From assembly GCF_003208055.1 (NCBI RefSeq), contig NZ_QJUE01000001.1, forward strand, positions 1-64,000: 64,000 bases of DNA. The letters are read 5' to 3'. The position numbers and the translations under genes are program-made. Below are positions 51,425 to 59,288 of the stretch, piece by piece (positions within the stretch are counted from its first letter, which is position 1; each line of letters starts with the position of its first letter). This stretch comes from Prochlorococcus marinus XMU1408 (GTDB lineage: Bacteria; Cyanobacteriota; Cyanobacteriia; PCC-6307; Cyanobiaceae). A model generated the notes under the pieces. It did not search any database. It was not told the DNA's origin and saw only the letters and a program-made list of their open reading frames with translations.

Positions 51425-53275
51425 ATGACAGTAGAAAATATTTCTTCGCTAAATTTAAATACTTTCATAAAAAAAACCATTCAGATTCCTATTGAGGAAA
51501 ACTTCATTTGCTTAAGAAGCCTAAACCCAAAAAGAACAAGATTTGAAGTTGAATATTCTCTTGAAAAAGGTAGTTGCACTAATTCTTTTTTATTTAAGCC
51601 TTCTGAAGATGAACATTCTAAATCACAAGATTATATTTTAATTCACCCTCCTGGTTTAACATTTGAAAAAGAATTTCTAGACGAGTTTGAGACATTAATT
51701 AGCAGTGATTCGTCTGCAATAAAGTTAGTCATGGGTCATATCAATCCCAATAAAGTAGCTTTTGTGAAAAGAATGAATGTGAAATATAAAAATTTAACGG
51801 TTATTTGTTCTAATCCAGGTGCAAAATTATTCAAAGAGATTTGGAATTTACGAAAACCCTCGCAAAATACAAATCCTAAAAAAGCATTGGAGACAGTTGA
51901 AGTTCTTCCAAATATACAAATCATTAAACAATTAGAAACTCTGTCACTCGAAAGTAATTTTGAGGTTACGTTCATTCCCGCGCCAACAGCTCGCTGGCCT
52001 GGTGGACTAATTGTTTTTGAGAAGCAAACTGGTTTATTGATGAGTGATAAATTGTTCGGTGCACATGTTTATGAAGAAAAATGGGCTGAATTAAACAGCA
52101 GTAGCACGGAAGAAGAGAGAAGACATTACTTCGATTGTCTAATGGCACCAATGTCTACCCAAGTCAATAGCATTATCGAAAAATTTGAAGACTTCGAGAT
52201 TGATACGATAGTACCCGGACATGGACCTGCAATCAGCGGTAGTTGGAGGAGTTTATTAAACAACTACCAAAGCTGGGGAGAAAGCCAAAAATACAGCAAC
52301 TTAAGAGTTGCTCTATTGTTTGCAAGTGCATATGGAAATACTGCTGCTATTGCTGATGCCATTGCTAGGGGAATTAGTAAAACAGGGGTCAAAGTTAAGA
52401 TTATTAATTGTGAATTCACCGCATCAGATAACTTAGTCACTGAAATTCGTAAAGCAGATGGATATTTAATTGGATCGCCAACGTTAGGAGGACATGCACC
52501 TACCCCGATTGTTTCAGCACTTGGCTCTCTTTTGGCTGAGGGAGATAGAGGAAAGCCGGCTGGAGTATTTGGAAGTTATGGATGGAGTGGGGAAGCTCTT
52601 GATTTACTTGAAAAAAAGTTAAAAGATGGAGGCTTTAAATTTGGATTCGAACCTATAAAAATCAAATTTAGTCCTGATCCTTTAATGATTAAAAAACTTG
52701 AAGAAACAGGTATTCAATTTGGTAAGCAATTAATTAATGCAAAATTACGGCAACAAAGAAAGGCTAATGTAGGTTTAAATACAAGTAAAAGTGATCCAAC
52801 AATTAATGCACTCGGAAGAGTCGTCGGATCACTATGTATATTGACTGCTCAAAAAGGAGATGAAGATAATCTTATTAGCGGAGCTATGGTTGCAAGTTGG
52901 GTTAGTCAAGCAAGCTTTTCTCCTCCTGGTATTACGATTGCAGTCGCTAAAGAAAGAGCTGTAGAAAACTTACTTCATACAGGAGATAACTTTGCTCTAA
53001 ACATTTTAGAGCAAAACAATCACCAAAGCCTCCTTAAACAATTTCTCCAATCATTCAAACCTGGAGATAATAGATTTAACGATCTAGAAATTAAATTAAG
53101 TCCAAGCAATCAGCCTTTATTAAACGAAGCTTTAGCTTGGCTGGAGGGTACAGTTAGTCAACGAATGGAGTGTGGGGATCATTGGCTGATATATGCTGAG
53201 ATTAAACATGGAAAAGTCATTAAAAAAGATGGAGTAACAGCAGTTCATCATCGAAAAACCGGAGCGAACTACTAG
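51425..53275 (+). CDS. flv1: Flavodiiron protein, Flv1 type (degenerate di-iron site)
   Basis: The 616-residue class C partner of the preceding protein, with the same three domains and a flavodoxin-domain start LRVALLFASAYGNTAA. Most iron ligands are replaced: MGHINPNKVAF in place of the HxExDH motif, ARWPGG (Arg for His), and SDKLFG (Lys for Asp); only the last histidine (VPGHGPA) remains. This is the known Flv1/Flv2 condition, where the site is not a normal di-iron centre and activity needs the heteromer. The reductase end SGAMVASWVSQASF is well kept. Two-gene operon with 2-base spacing. Confidence 0.92.
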   Translation: MTVENISSLNLNTFIKKTIQIPIEENFICLRSLNPKRTRFEVEYSLEKGSCTNSFLFKPSEDEHSKSQDYILIHPPGLTFEKEFLDEFETLISSDSSAIKLVMGHINPNKVAFVKRMNVKYKNLTVICSNPGAKLFKEIWNLRKPSQNTNPKKALETVEVLPNIQIIKQLETLSLESNFEVTFIPAPTARWPGGLIVFEKQTGLLMSDKLFGAHVYEEKWAELNSSSTEEERRHYFDCLMAPMSTQVNSIIEKFEDFEIDTIVPGHGPAISGSWRSLLNNYQSWGESQKYSNLRVALLFASAYGNTAAIADAIARGISKTGVKVKIINCEFTASDNLVTEIRKADGYLIGSPTLGGHAPTPIVSALGSLLAEGDRGKPAGVFGSYGWSGEALDLLEKKLKDGGFKFGFEPIKIKFSPDPLMIKKLEETGIQFGKQLINAKLRQQRKANVGLNTSKSDPTINALGRVVGSLCILTAQKGDEDNLISGAMVASWVSQASFSPPGITIAVAKERAVENLLHTGDNFALNILEQNNHQSLLKQFLQSFKPGDNRFNDLEIKLSPSNQPLLNEALAWLEGTVSQRMECGDHWLIYAEIKHGKVIKKDGVTAVHHRKTGANY

Positions 53276-53325
53276 ATCCATTACAAAAACGACATCATCC
53301 ATTCACTCTTCCCTTTTGATTCACA

Positions 53326-53853
53326 ATGTCTAATAAAAAGCTTCTTGTTATAGCTGCTAGTAATGGTGAAAATCTCAAACTAGCCAAAAGATTTCTAGTT
53401 GCATGCAAAGAACTAAATTACTCATGTGAATTACTTGATTTGACGGAATCCAAAAATGATTTACCTATATTTAATCCACGTCATAATTCAAAAGATAAAG
53501 CACCAGAAAATCTTAAATCGATTAATACTCAAATGGAGAGCCACTCTCACTGGGTCATTTGTGCGCCAGAATATAACGGCTCAATTCCTCCAATTCTTAC
53601 AAATGCAATAGCTTGGCTTTCTGTACAAGGAACAGATTTTCGCAGTTTATTTAACGAGCGTCCAATTGCAATTGCAAGTTTTTCCGGAGGAGGGTGTATG
53701 GAATTATTACTTTCGATGAGAGTTCAATTAACCCATCTTGGAGCTTTAGTCTTAGGTCGTCAATTAGCTACGAATAAACAAAAAATTGCTGAGGATAAGT
53801 CAATCAACGCAATTCTAAATCAATTACTAAAACTTAATCATTCTAATCTTTAG
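53326..53853 (+). CDS. NADPH-dependent FMN reductase family protein
   Basis: A 175-residue flavodoxin-fold protein. The FMN loop region is LLVIAASNGENLKLAKRF, and the second flavin motif CAPEYNGSIPPILTNAIAWLS is diagnostic of the NADPH-dependent FMN reductase/chromate reductase family. It may supply reduced flavin or act as a quinone reductase; the substrate is unknown. It begins 51 bases after flv1 on the same strand and could be read with it. The gap to the convergent PBP2 gene is only 7 bases. Confidence 0.88.
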   Translation: MSNKKLLVIAASNGENLKLAKRFLVACKELNYSCELLDLTESKNDLPIFNPRHNSKDKAPENLKSINTQMESHSHWVICAPEYNGSIPPILTNAIAWLSVQGTDFRSLFNERPIAIASFSGGGCMELLLSMRVQLTHLGALVLGRQLATNKQKIAEDKSINAILNQLLKLNHSNL

Positions 53854-53860
53854 TTCTAAT

Positions 53861-55672
53861 TCACTCATCATTAGATTTTTGCTCATACCATGTCTCTAAT
53901 ATTTTTCTTGCCATGGGTAAAGCATGAACTGAACCGCCACCAGGAGTATTCTGAGCAAAAGCAACAATAACTATTTCTCCAGAATCATAAGGTGCAAAGC
54001 CAGCAAACCATGCATGATCAGCCCCTCCACTACTATCTTCAGCCGTTCCTGTTTTGCCGGCAACAGGAGGAAGAACAGAGGTGTCTAAATTTATTCCTAT
54101 ACCAGTACCATTAGTTACTACTTTTCGAAGACCTCGACGAATTGTATCTAATGTTGAATCTTTAATATCTACCTTCTGTAAATATTTTTCAGATCTCCAA
54201 TTTTTTTTAGCATCAACTAAATGAGGAGTTATTAGATAGCCACCATTGGCAAATACTGCATATGCACGTGCCAATTGTAATGGAGTAACTTGAACAACCG
54301 ATTGACCAATAGAGGCGCTAGCCAGATCCTCTACAATCCAAGGGGTTTCTCCAGGTTTACCCCAACCACGACCTTCAGCAGCCCATTCCTTATTCCCAAC
54401 TAAACCCTTATTCTCATCAAAAATAGTTTCTATACCTGTGTAATTATCGAAGCCAAGTTTGATTGCAGCATCATACAAAGCATTTGATCCAGCCCAGACT
54501 CCAACCTGATAAAAAAATGTATTACTAGATACTCTAAGTGCATCTTCATATCCAATCCAACCAAAACCTCTTCTATTATATTCTGGAAAACAATGGCTAC
54601 CATATGTAATACAAGGAACCGTATTCAATTTTCTACTGGCAGGAACTTTACCACTTTCCATACCTGCTATAGCAGTTACAGGCTTCCATGTACTCCCTGG
54701 ATCGTATGCATTAAATGCTCTACTCAAAAGAGGATCCTTCTTTGACAAAAATAAGCTGTCATATTGAAAACTTGTAAAAGGTTGAGAAAAAAAATTAAGG
54801 TCAAAAGTAGGTTGACTCGCAATTGCTCTAATTGCACCTGTACGTGGATCAAGCGCTACTATTGCTCCACCAACTTTGTCAGATAATACTTTTTCTGCAG
54901 TACGTTGCAGATCTAAATCAAGAGTTAACCTTATATCCTTTCCAGCTCTGGGTAATTTCAACCCTAAACTACGCTGAACTGTACCTATTGCGTCGATCTC
55001 CAGCATTTCGCCTCCCCATTTACCTCTCAATTCAGATTCAAAAGCAGCTTCTATACCTTTTCTTCCAATTCGATCAGATAATTTATACCCTTGTTCTGAA
55101 AGTTTAGAAAACTCTTTTTGAGTTATCAACTGGGTATAACCCAAAGCATGAGCTGCTAGTGACTTATAAGGATAATTTCTAATTAAATCAATATCTATCT
55201 GAGCACCATATAAATTATTTTCTTGTTCTTTAAACCTAACTACTTGCTCCTCAGATAAATCAGTTAATAATATTTTTTTATACGGAGTATCTAAATTATT
55301 TCTATTAAAAGCAATCTCTAATTTCTTAGTAGAAACATTTAACAAATCAGATAAAGACCTTCTTAAATCAATCCATTCACTATTAGTTATAAGTCTAGGT
55401 TGAACTGATAAAGAATAAAATAATTTATTATCCGCTAGAACCTTTCCATTACGATCTAATAATCTTCCTCTTATTGGTGGATTAGCAATTAGCTTAATTC
55501 TATTTTCTTCTGAAAGTTTTTTATAGTAAGAGCCATTAATTATTTGTATCCAAAAAAGACGAAAGCCAGTTATTGAAAAAACAAAACAAATAAACAAAAA
55601 GAAAACTAGAGGTTGATTAAAAGCACCTACATGCTTTTTAGAACTTAAATAGAATTTTTCCTTTTTCTTCAT
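53861..55672 (-). CDS. mrdA: Penicillin-binding protein 2, elongasome transpeptidase
   Basis: Cross-links peptidoglycan during sidewall growth. The 603 residues have one N-terminal membrane anchor (about 21-44, VFFLFICFVFSITGFRLFW), a dimerisation domain with IRGRLLDRNGKVLADN, and the transpeptidase: DPGSTWKPV (active Ser and Lys of SxxK), SSNTF (SxN) and KTGTAED. No PASTA domains, so PBP2 (MrdA) rather than a late PBP. It is followed 3' by flv genes in the opposite direction and precedes no rodA here. Confidence 0.93.
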   Translation of the reverse strand: MKKKEKFYLSSKKHVGAFNQPLVFFLFICFVFSITGFRLFWIQIINGSYYKKLSEENRIKLIANPPIRGRLLDRNGKVLADNKLFYSLSVQPRLITNSEWIDLRRSLSDLLNVSTKKLEIAFNRNNLDTPYKKILLTDLSEEQVVRFKEQENNLYGAQIDIDLIRNYPYKSLAAHALGYTQLITQKEFSKLSEQGYKLSDRIGRKGIEAAFESELRGKWGGEMLEIDAIGTVQRSLGLKLPRAGKDIRLTLDLDLQRTAEKVLSDKVGGAIVALDPRTGAIRAIASQPTFDLNFFSQPFTSFQYDSLFLSKKDPLLSRAFNAYDPGSTWKPVTAIAGMESGKVPASRKLNTVPCITYGSHCFPEYNRRGFGWIGYEDALRVSSNTFFYQVGVWAGSNALYDAAIKLGFDNYTGIETIFDENKGLVGNKEWAAEGRGWGKPGETPWIVEDLASASIGQSVVQVTPLQLARAYAVFANGGYLITPHLVDAKKNWRSEKYLQKVDIKDSTLDTIRRGLRKVVTNGTGIGINLDTSVLPPVAGKTGTAEDSSGGADHAWFAGFAPYDSGEIVIVAFAQNTPGGGSVHALPMARKILETWYEQKSNDE

Positions 55673-55697
55673 TTCTAAAATTCAAAATATTTTTTTA

Positions 55698-56066
55698 TCA
55701 TCTATGTTTTTGAGTCATTGAAAGATGATCACTTAATTCATCTAATTGACTATCAATTCTTCTTAAAATTGAAACTAAAGAATCTTGATCATTAATGTCA
55801 CAATCAGGATGAGTTTCTTCAACAGTCACATCAACTGAGACAATTGGATGACCTAGACCAGGAATAATTTGATCAATTTTGTCCCTTACTGTCTTCGCAG
55901 AACTTTCTCCATGAACCTGAAATTCTGAAATTGGATCATCTGATCTAAATACATTGACTATTGTCTTCAATCCACCAGTTTTAGCTTTGTTAAGCATACC
56001 CATACCAAAAGGCAAGGCAGTCTCCATTGCAAATAAATGCAACTCTCTTAAGTGATCTTTAGCCAT
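55698..56066 (-). CDS. Conserved cyanobacterial hypothetical protein
   Basis: A 122-residue soluble protein: MAKDHLRELHLFAMETALPF, then GLKTIVNVFRSDDPISEF and a C-terminal acidic helix rich in Asp, Ser and Leu. No catalytic motif, signal or membrane segment is visible. It lies 25 bases upstream of the PBP2 gene and 16 bases downstream of the next minus-strand gene, so these three may be one transcript. I do not recognise a domain; the even composition and neighbours indicate a real core gene. Confidence 0.75.
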   Translation of the reverse strand: MAKDHLRELHLFAMETALPFGMGMLNKAKTGGLKTIVNVFRSDDPISEFQVHGESSAKTVRDKIDQIIPGLGHPIVSVDVTVEETHPDCDINDQDSLVSILRRIDSQLDELSDHLSMTQKHR

Positions 56067-56082
56067 AATGGCCTTGCAAAAG

Positions 56083-56694
56083 CTACTTCAGGATACTTGT
56101 TTCTGACGTTGGAAAGTAAGGAGTACAACTATTATTTGAAATGCCAATAGACCAACCACCAAATATCGACATCACAATTATTGCCGCAAATGGAAGAAAG
56201 GCTTGATGAGTGGTGTCGAGCGTTAACCATTCTTGCCAACCTCTTACAAAACGTTCTCTAGCAAACCTATTACGCTCTCTTGAAGCGAGATTAATTTTCT
56301 TTCTAAAAGATTTCTCTACCCAACGTTCAAAAGATCTTTTTTTAGTTATAGCCATCTTTCTCTCGACTTCTAGTAATTGTCCTGCATTCAGATCAGGGTG
56401 AAAAGTCCCAATTAATTCAAGCGTTTTCAAAAACATTTCAACAGCTGCATCTTTAATAATACGCTCTTCATCTTTAAGAAAAGTCCAATCAACTTCAGGA
56501 TAAAAACGAGCTCTATTAAGATGAATTTGCTCTTCTCCCAACTGACCAGGTTCTCTTAACCATCTATCAGTATTGTTATCGAAGCGTCGCCAATAAAGAA
56601 AAGGATTAATATAAACTACCTTCCCTGAGATAGTAATACTATCTTTCTGCAGGCGTCGACTTAACTGCGAATCAGTCTGTGGTGCAACTGTCAA
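56083..56694 (-). CDS. Conserved hypothetical protein with C-terminal membrane segment
   Basis: A 203-residue protein. Residues 1-150 are basic and Trp/Arg-rich (YWRRFDNNTDRWLREPGQ, RERNRFARERFVRGWQEW) and probably cytoplasmic; a single hydrophobic stretch near 167-186 (AFLPFAAIIVMSIFGGWSIG) should anchor it. It appears to be specific to marine picocyanobacteria. Function unknown. It is the last gene before the AT-rich accessory region that begins at 56,695, and it lies upstream of the 122-residue hypothetical and PBP2. Confidence 0.75.
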   Translation of the reverse strand: MTVAPQTDSQLSRRLQKDSITISGKVVYINPFLYWRRFDNNTDRWLREPGQLGEEQIHLNRARFYPEVDWTFLKDEERIIKDAAVEMFLKTLELIGTFHPDLNAGQLLEVERKMAITKKRSFERWVEKSFRKKINLASRERNRFARERFVRGWQEWLTLDTTHQAFLPFAAIIVMSIFGGWSIGISNNSCTPYFPTSETSILK

Positions 56695-57008
56695 AAGTAA
56701 TCAGCTGTTGAACCAAGTTATCTTTTTTTTGTGTACCAGACCACCCCTAAATAGGATTCGTGAACTAAGAAATGATCAAGTTATTCAAAATAAAGGGCAA
56801 AAAACAGATGATCTTATTTTTTCTGATTGTCGCTTCTGCTCTTAGGTTTCAATTTTGATGCTATTTCTCTGAATTAGATTCTACTGATCTCTTAGATAGT
56901 AAAGAAAATATTCAAATTCTTACATTAATTAAGTATCTTATTCAAACAGTTTTTGCATAAGAACAATAATTCAGTTATGTTCGTTGCGAACATATTCAAA
57001 TCAATTCA
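56695..57008. other. Intergenic region with dyad, no gene seen
   Basis: 314 bases between divergent genes, AT-rich. It must hold promoters for both directions. The only clear structure is the dyad at 56,976-56,994; no RNA gene or ORF is recognised. Confidence 0.6.
56976..56994. promoter_or_regulatory. Perfect dyad just upstream of small membrane protein gene
   Basis: TATGTTCG and CGAACATA are exact 8-bp inverted arms around TTG, 14 bases before the ATG at 57,009. The site overlaps the expected ribosome-binding/promoter-proximal region, so it could be a repressor operator or an RNA hairpin that occludes translation. It is not the known GAAC-N4-GTTC LexA arrangement, since the half-sites are in the opposite order. 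Confidence 0.5.
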
Positions 57009-57326
57009 ATGCTACGCAAGCAAGAGAAAAATGCAGTCACTAGAGGAATTATCCTTGCTATCGGTTGGGGATGGGGTTTAGATAGATTTTATGAGGGTGA
57101 TAAAAAAGGAGGTATTCTCTCAATTATTGGCTGGGGGATTATATTTACAAGTTTTCTATTTTTGAAATGCTCAGGTATCGAATATGTTGATGGCGTAAAA
57201 GATTATTCAAACTACAGTCCAAACCCTTTAATTGTTCTTCCCTTAATTGCTGGTTTATATGGAATATATTTAATCATTCGAAAAGGGTTTAGGTTAGCAA
57301 AGCAATTTGAAAATGCAGAAGACTAA
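57009..57326 (+). CDS. TM2-like small membrane protein
   Basis: A 105-residue protein with two membrane segments (about 18-53 in two parts: GIILAIGWGWGLDRFYEG, then GGILSIIGWGIIFTSFLF) and a third around 74-92 (PLIVLPLIAGLYGIYLII). The motif GWGLDRFYEGDKKGGIL resembles the TM2 domain core (G-x-HRFYxG), a small membrane module of unknown function in bacteria. The C-terminus is charged. Its start is preceded by the perfect dyad at 56,976. Isolated gene; no operon partner. Confidence 0.7.
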   Translation: MLRKQEKNAVTRGIILAIGWGWGLDRFYEGDKKGGILSIIGWGIIFTSFLFLKCSGIEYVDGVKDYSNYSPNPLIVLPLIAGLYGIYLIIRKGFRLAKQFENAED

Positions 57327-57414
57327 AAAAATCTAGAAAGATGAAAAACTTGTAATTAGTGGAATCCAAGTCATTTTGTTTTTTACTAGTGACAAAGAGT
57401 CATCAAATAAGTAA

Positions 57415-57497
57415 AAATGAATCAACAGGACAACTCCTCACACAATCGTTCTGTTAAAAAAAGCATCCATCTTGTAAAAAGTTGGGTGCTTTTCTAA
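57415..57497 (+). ncRNA. Candidate Yfr1-like small RNA
   Basis: The 11-mer ACTCCTCACAC at 57,433-57,443 is identical to the ultraconserved unpaired motif of the cyanobacterial regulatory RNA Yfr1. It lies in an 18-base loop closed by AACAGGA (57,424-57,430) and TTCTGTT (57,449-57,455), and is followed at 57,459 by a terminator hairpin. Yfr1 uses the motif to pair with ribosome-binding sites of porin mRNAs in Prochlorococcus. Canonical Yfr1 is shorter, has the motif between two stems and usually lies near trxA/guaB, so this may be a relocated copy, a relative, or chance. The 5' end is not defined. Confidence 0.45.
57459..57494 (+). terminator. Terminator hairpin of candidate small RNA
   Basis: AAAAGCATCCA (57,459-57,469) pairs with TGGGTGCTTTT (57,483-57,493) across a 13-base loop, with one wobble. 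The A/T-rich base of the stem supplies the T-run for the plus strand. It could alternatively end the transcript of the TM2-like gene, 133 bases upstream. Confidence 0.7.
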
Positions 57498-57566
57498 ATG
57501 ATTTCTGTCACATGGCACTTATGACAATCAAGAAACTGATTTGCTAAGAATTAGGATATTGATCTA

Positions 57567-57719
57567 ATGAATCAAGTAAAAACTAGTTGTTTATCTCAAA
57601 AAAAACTCGACAAGCCATTAATAATTTTGTTTTTATCTCAATTAATTATTAAAGAAAAGCAAAAAACTTTTGATCTAACGGTTTTTTCTACAAAATATTT
57701 GAAACCAATTTCCCAATAA
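57567..57719 (+). CDS. Possible small ORF, 50 residues
   Basis: ATG at 57,567 to TAA at 57,719, reading MNQVKTSCLSQKKLDKPLII and onward with one hydrophobic stretch (PLIILFLSQLII). No clear ribosome-binding site is seen. It lies 34 bases before the next gene. Lys/Phe/Ile-rich composition is what random AT-rich sequence gives, so it is listed only as a possibility. Confidence 0.2.
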   Translation: MNQVKTSCLSQKKLDKPLIILFLSQLIIKEKQKTFDLTVFSTKYLKPISQ

Positions 57720-57752
57720 ATCCACTAAATTAGTTATTTCAACATTTATTGA

Positions 57753-57989
57753 ATGACTAACGAAAACAACAAAGACAAAAAACAGTGTGGTGAGAAAAGA
57801 AAAGCAATGTTTGCTTATGGAATTATTCAACTTGGCTCTAATGTTATTTCTGCTGTTGCTCTTTCGGCAATTGCATTCAGTTTTTGCTCTTTAAAAAAAG
57901 AATCAAATATTTTCAACGAATGTGTTGAAGAAGTTCAATTAAGTGGTAAAACCTTCTCTAATGCAGTTCGATATTGTAATGGTGGCTAA
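57753..57989 (+). CDS. Small hypothetical membrane protein
   Basis: A 78-residue protein: charged N-terminus (MTNENNKDKKQCGEKRK), one hydrophobic segment of about 25 residues (GIIQLGSNVISAVALSAIAF), then a tail with two more cysteines (NECVEEVQLSG, RYCNGG). Four cysteines in total could pair after membrane insertion. A perfect palindrome follows 6 bases after the stop. No family recognised, but the balanced composition and the 3' dyad support a real gene. Confidence 0.6.
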   Translation: MTNENNKDKKQCGEKRKAMFAYGIIQLGSNVISAVALSAIAFSFCSLKKESNIFNECVEEVQLSGKTFSNAVRYCNGG

Positions 57990-58356
57990 TAAAAACACTT
58001 CTTTAAAGAAGTGAATCAATTGATTTAGGTTGTCAAATTTAATCACATCAACTTACATATTTGATATTATTTTCTGATAAAATGTCTAAGATTTAATTCT
58101 AAATATTGTATTTTATTTTTAGGAAATAAAAATTTTAAATAAGTTTTTCAAATATAATTTTGTCAATTAGATCTAAAAAAAGGATATAGAAAATCTAAAA
58201 CTTTTTCAAAGTTAGTCACTCAATACACGAATATTAATAAGGATTGAACAACATATTGAAAGGTTAAGTTGGTGCGTGCATATTACTTCTAGCTCAACTT
58301 ATAGAATCTTCTTCTAAACTCAATTCCAAATCCCTTCTTGATGCATTGGCTTATTT
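57990..58356. other. Intergenic region with two dyads, no gene seen
   Basis: 367 AT-rich bases between convergent genes. It holds the palindrome at 57,996-58,013 and a weaker inverted repeat TAAGTTG/CAACTTA at 58,265-58,271 and 58,295-58,301. Nothing else is recognised. Confidence 0.55.
57996..58013. terminator. Perfect palindrome after small membrane gene
   Basis: CACTTCTTTAAAGAAGTG is an 18-base perfect palindrome 6 bases after the stop at 57,989, immediately followed by a second palindrome AATCAATTGATT. The position suggests an mRNA 3' end, but no T-run follows, so a protein-binding dyad is also possible. Confidence 0.4.
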
Positions 58357-58821
58357 TTAACGCCAATCAACTTTGACACCAAAGCCATCAGGTATATCAT
58401 CACTAACATCTCTTAAATCCAACCATCGACACTCCTCCTCTCTAGTCAAACTTTTAAAACTTCTTAAGTAAATATCACCTGCCAACTCTGGGTCTTCCAA
58501 ACCAAAAAACTCACATACTTCCTCCACTCTAGCCCAATGCTCAATTTCATTCGTTGCTCGTTGGAACTCAGTCATTTCAAATTTAGCTTGTTCTTCTTGA
58601 CTTAATTTATTTAAAACAGATGAAGACACAAAGACAGTTGCAAACTTCAATTTAGAACTCCCTTCTCCTTCCGTAGCGAGATTTCTTTTATTAAGTTCTT
58701 TCAACCAAGTTTCATCCATAATTTCAATAATACTCCAATTAACTAATTTGGTTGATTTGATGCACTCAGTCTTTCGAATGCTCATCCCACTATTCTTCTG
58801 AGTAATTGTCTGATAATTCAT
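58357..58821 (-). CDS. Hypothetical protein
   Basis: A 154-residue acidic protein; an internal Met at residue 35 (start 58,719, MDETWLKELNKRNLATEGEG) is a plausible true start and would give 120 residues, since the first 34 residues look less constrained. The C-terminal part is Glu/Asp-rich and helical (EHWARVEEVCEFFGLEDPEL, REEECRWLDLRDVSDD). No signal or membrane segment and no catalytic motif. Family and function are not recognised. It stands alone between two AT-rich spacers. Confidence 0.65.
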   Translation of the reverse strand: MNYQTITQKNSGMSIRKTECIKSTKLVNWSIIEIMDETWLKELNKRNLATEGEGSSKLKFATVFVSSSVLNKLSQEEQAKFEMTEFQRATNEIEHWARVEEVCEFFGLEDPELAGDIYLRSFKSLTREEECRWLDLRDVSDDIPDGFGVKVDWR

Positions 58822-59288
58822 TTAGAAAACTTTCCATTTCTTTTCTAGTTTGATATCAATTAGTATCGATGACACCATAAGAATTTTTCTTTCCTCTTTA
58901 CTAAAAATTTTTTGTATAAGATACATTGACTCTAAAATATAGACATTGCAATTAAAAATCCTAAAAAATTGTCACCATACAATATTCTTAATAATAACAA
59001 ATCTCTTTTCTAAAAATTTTGTGCAAATTAGAGCATTTAAAGTATAGAAGACATATATAAGCAAATAATTAAATCAATTCGGCATTATCTTTCTGATACT
59101 GTCAATGCAGATGTATCATGGTCATCAAAAATTATTTTGATACTTGATTTGTATCTCTGTATAAAGAAATAATATATGCCTACTATTCCTGACAGCTATA
59201 TGAGTTCAACAAAGAATATTAGAGAGTGTTTAAATTAGATTAAAGTTAGTAGTAACATATTAGAAGTCAATGACAAGAAAAGACATAA
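58822..59288. other. Intergenic region, no gene seen
   Basis: 467 AT-rich bases between divergent genes. A small inverted repeat ATCAAAA/TTTTGAT lies at 59,124-59,141. No ORF, RNA gene or mobile-element trace is recognised; promoters for both flanking genes should be here. Confidence 0.55.

Larger units (their letters stand above)
57327..57752. other. Intergenic region holding a candidate small RNA
   Basis: 426 bases. It contains the candidate Yfr1-like RNA with its terminator (57,415-57,497) and a 50-codon ORF at 57,567-57,719 of doubtful status. The remaining sequence is AT-rich and featureless. Confidence 0.6.

Noticed and set aside
57417-57497. 26-codon ORF MNQQDNSSHN across the candidate small RNA
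   Set aside because: It ends inside the terminator hairpin and covers the Yfr1-like motif; structured RNA explains the sequence better.
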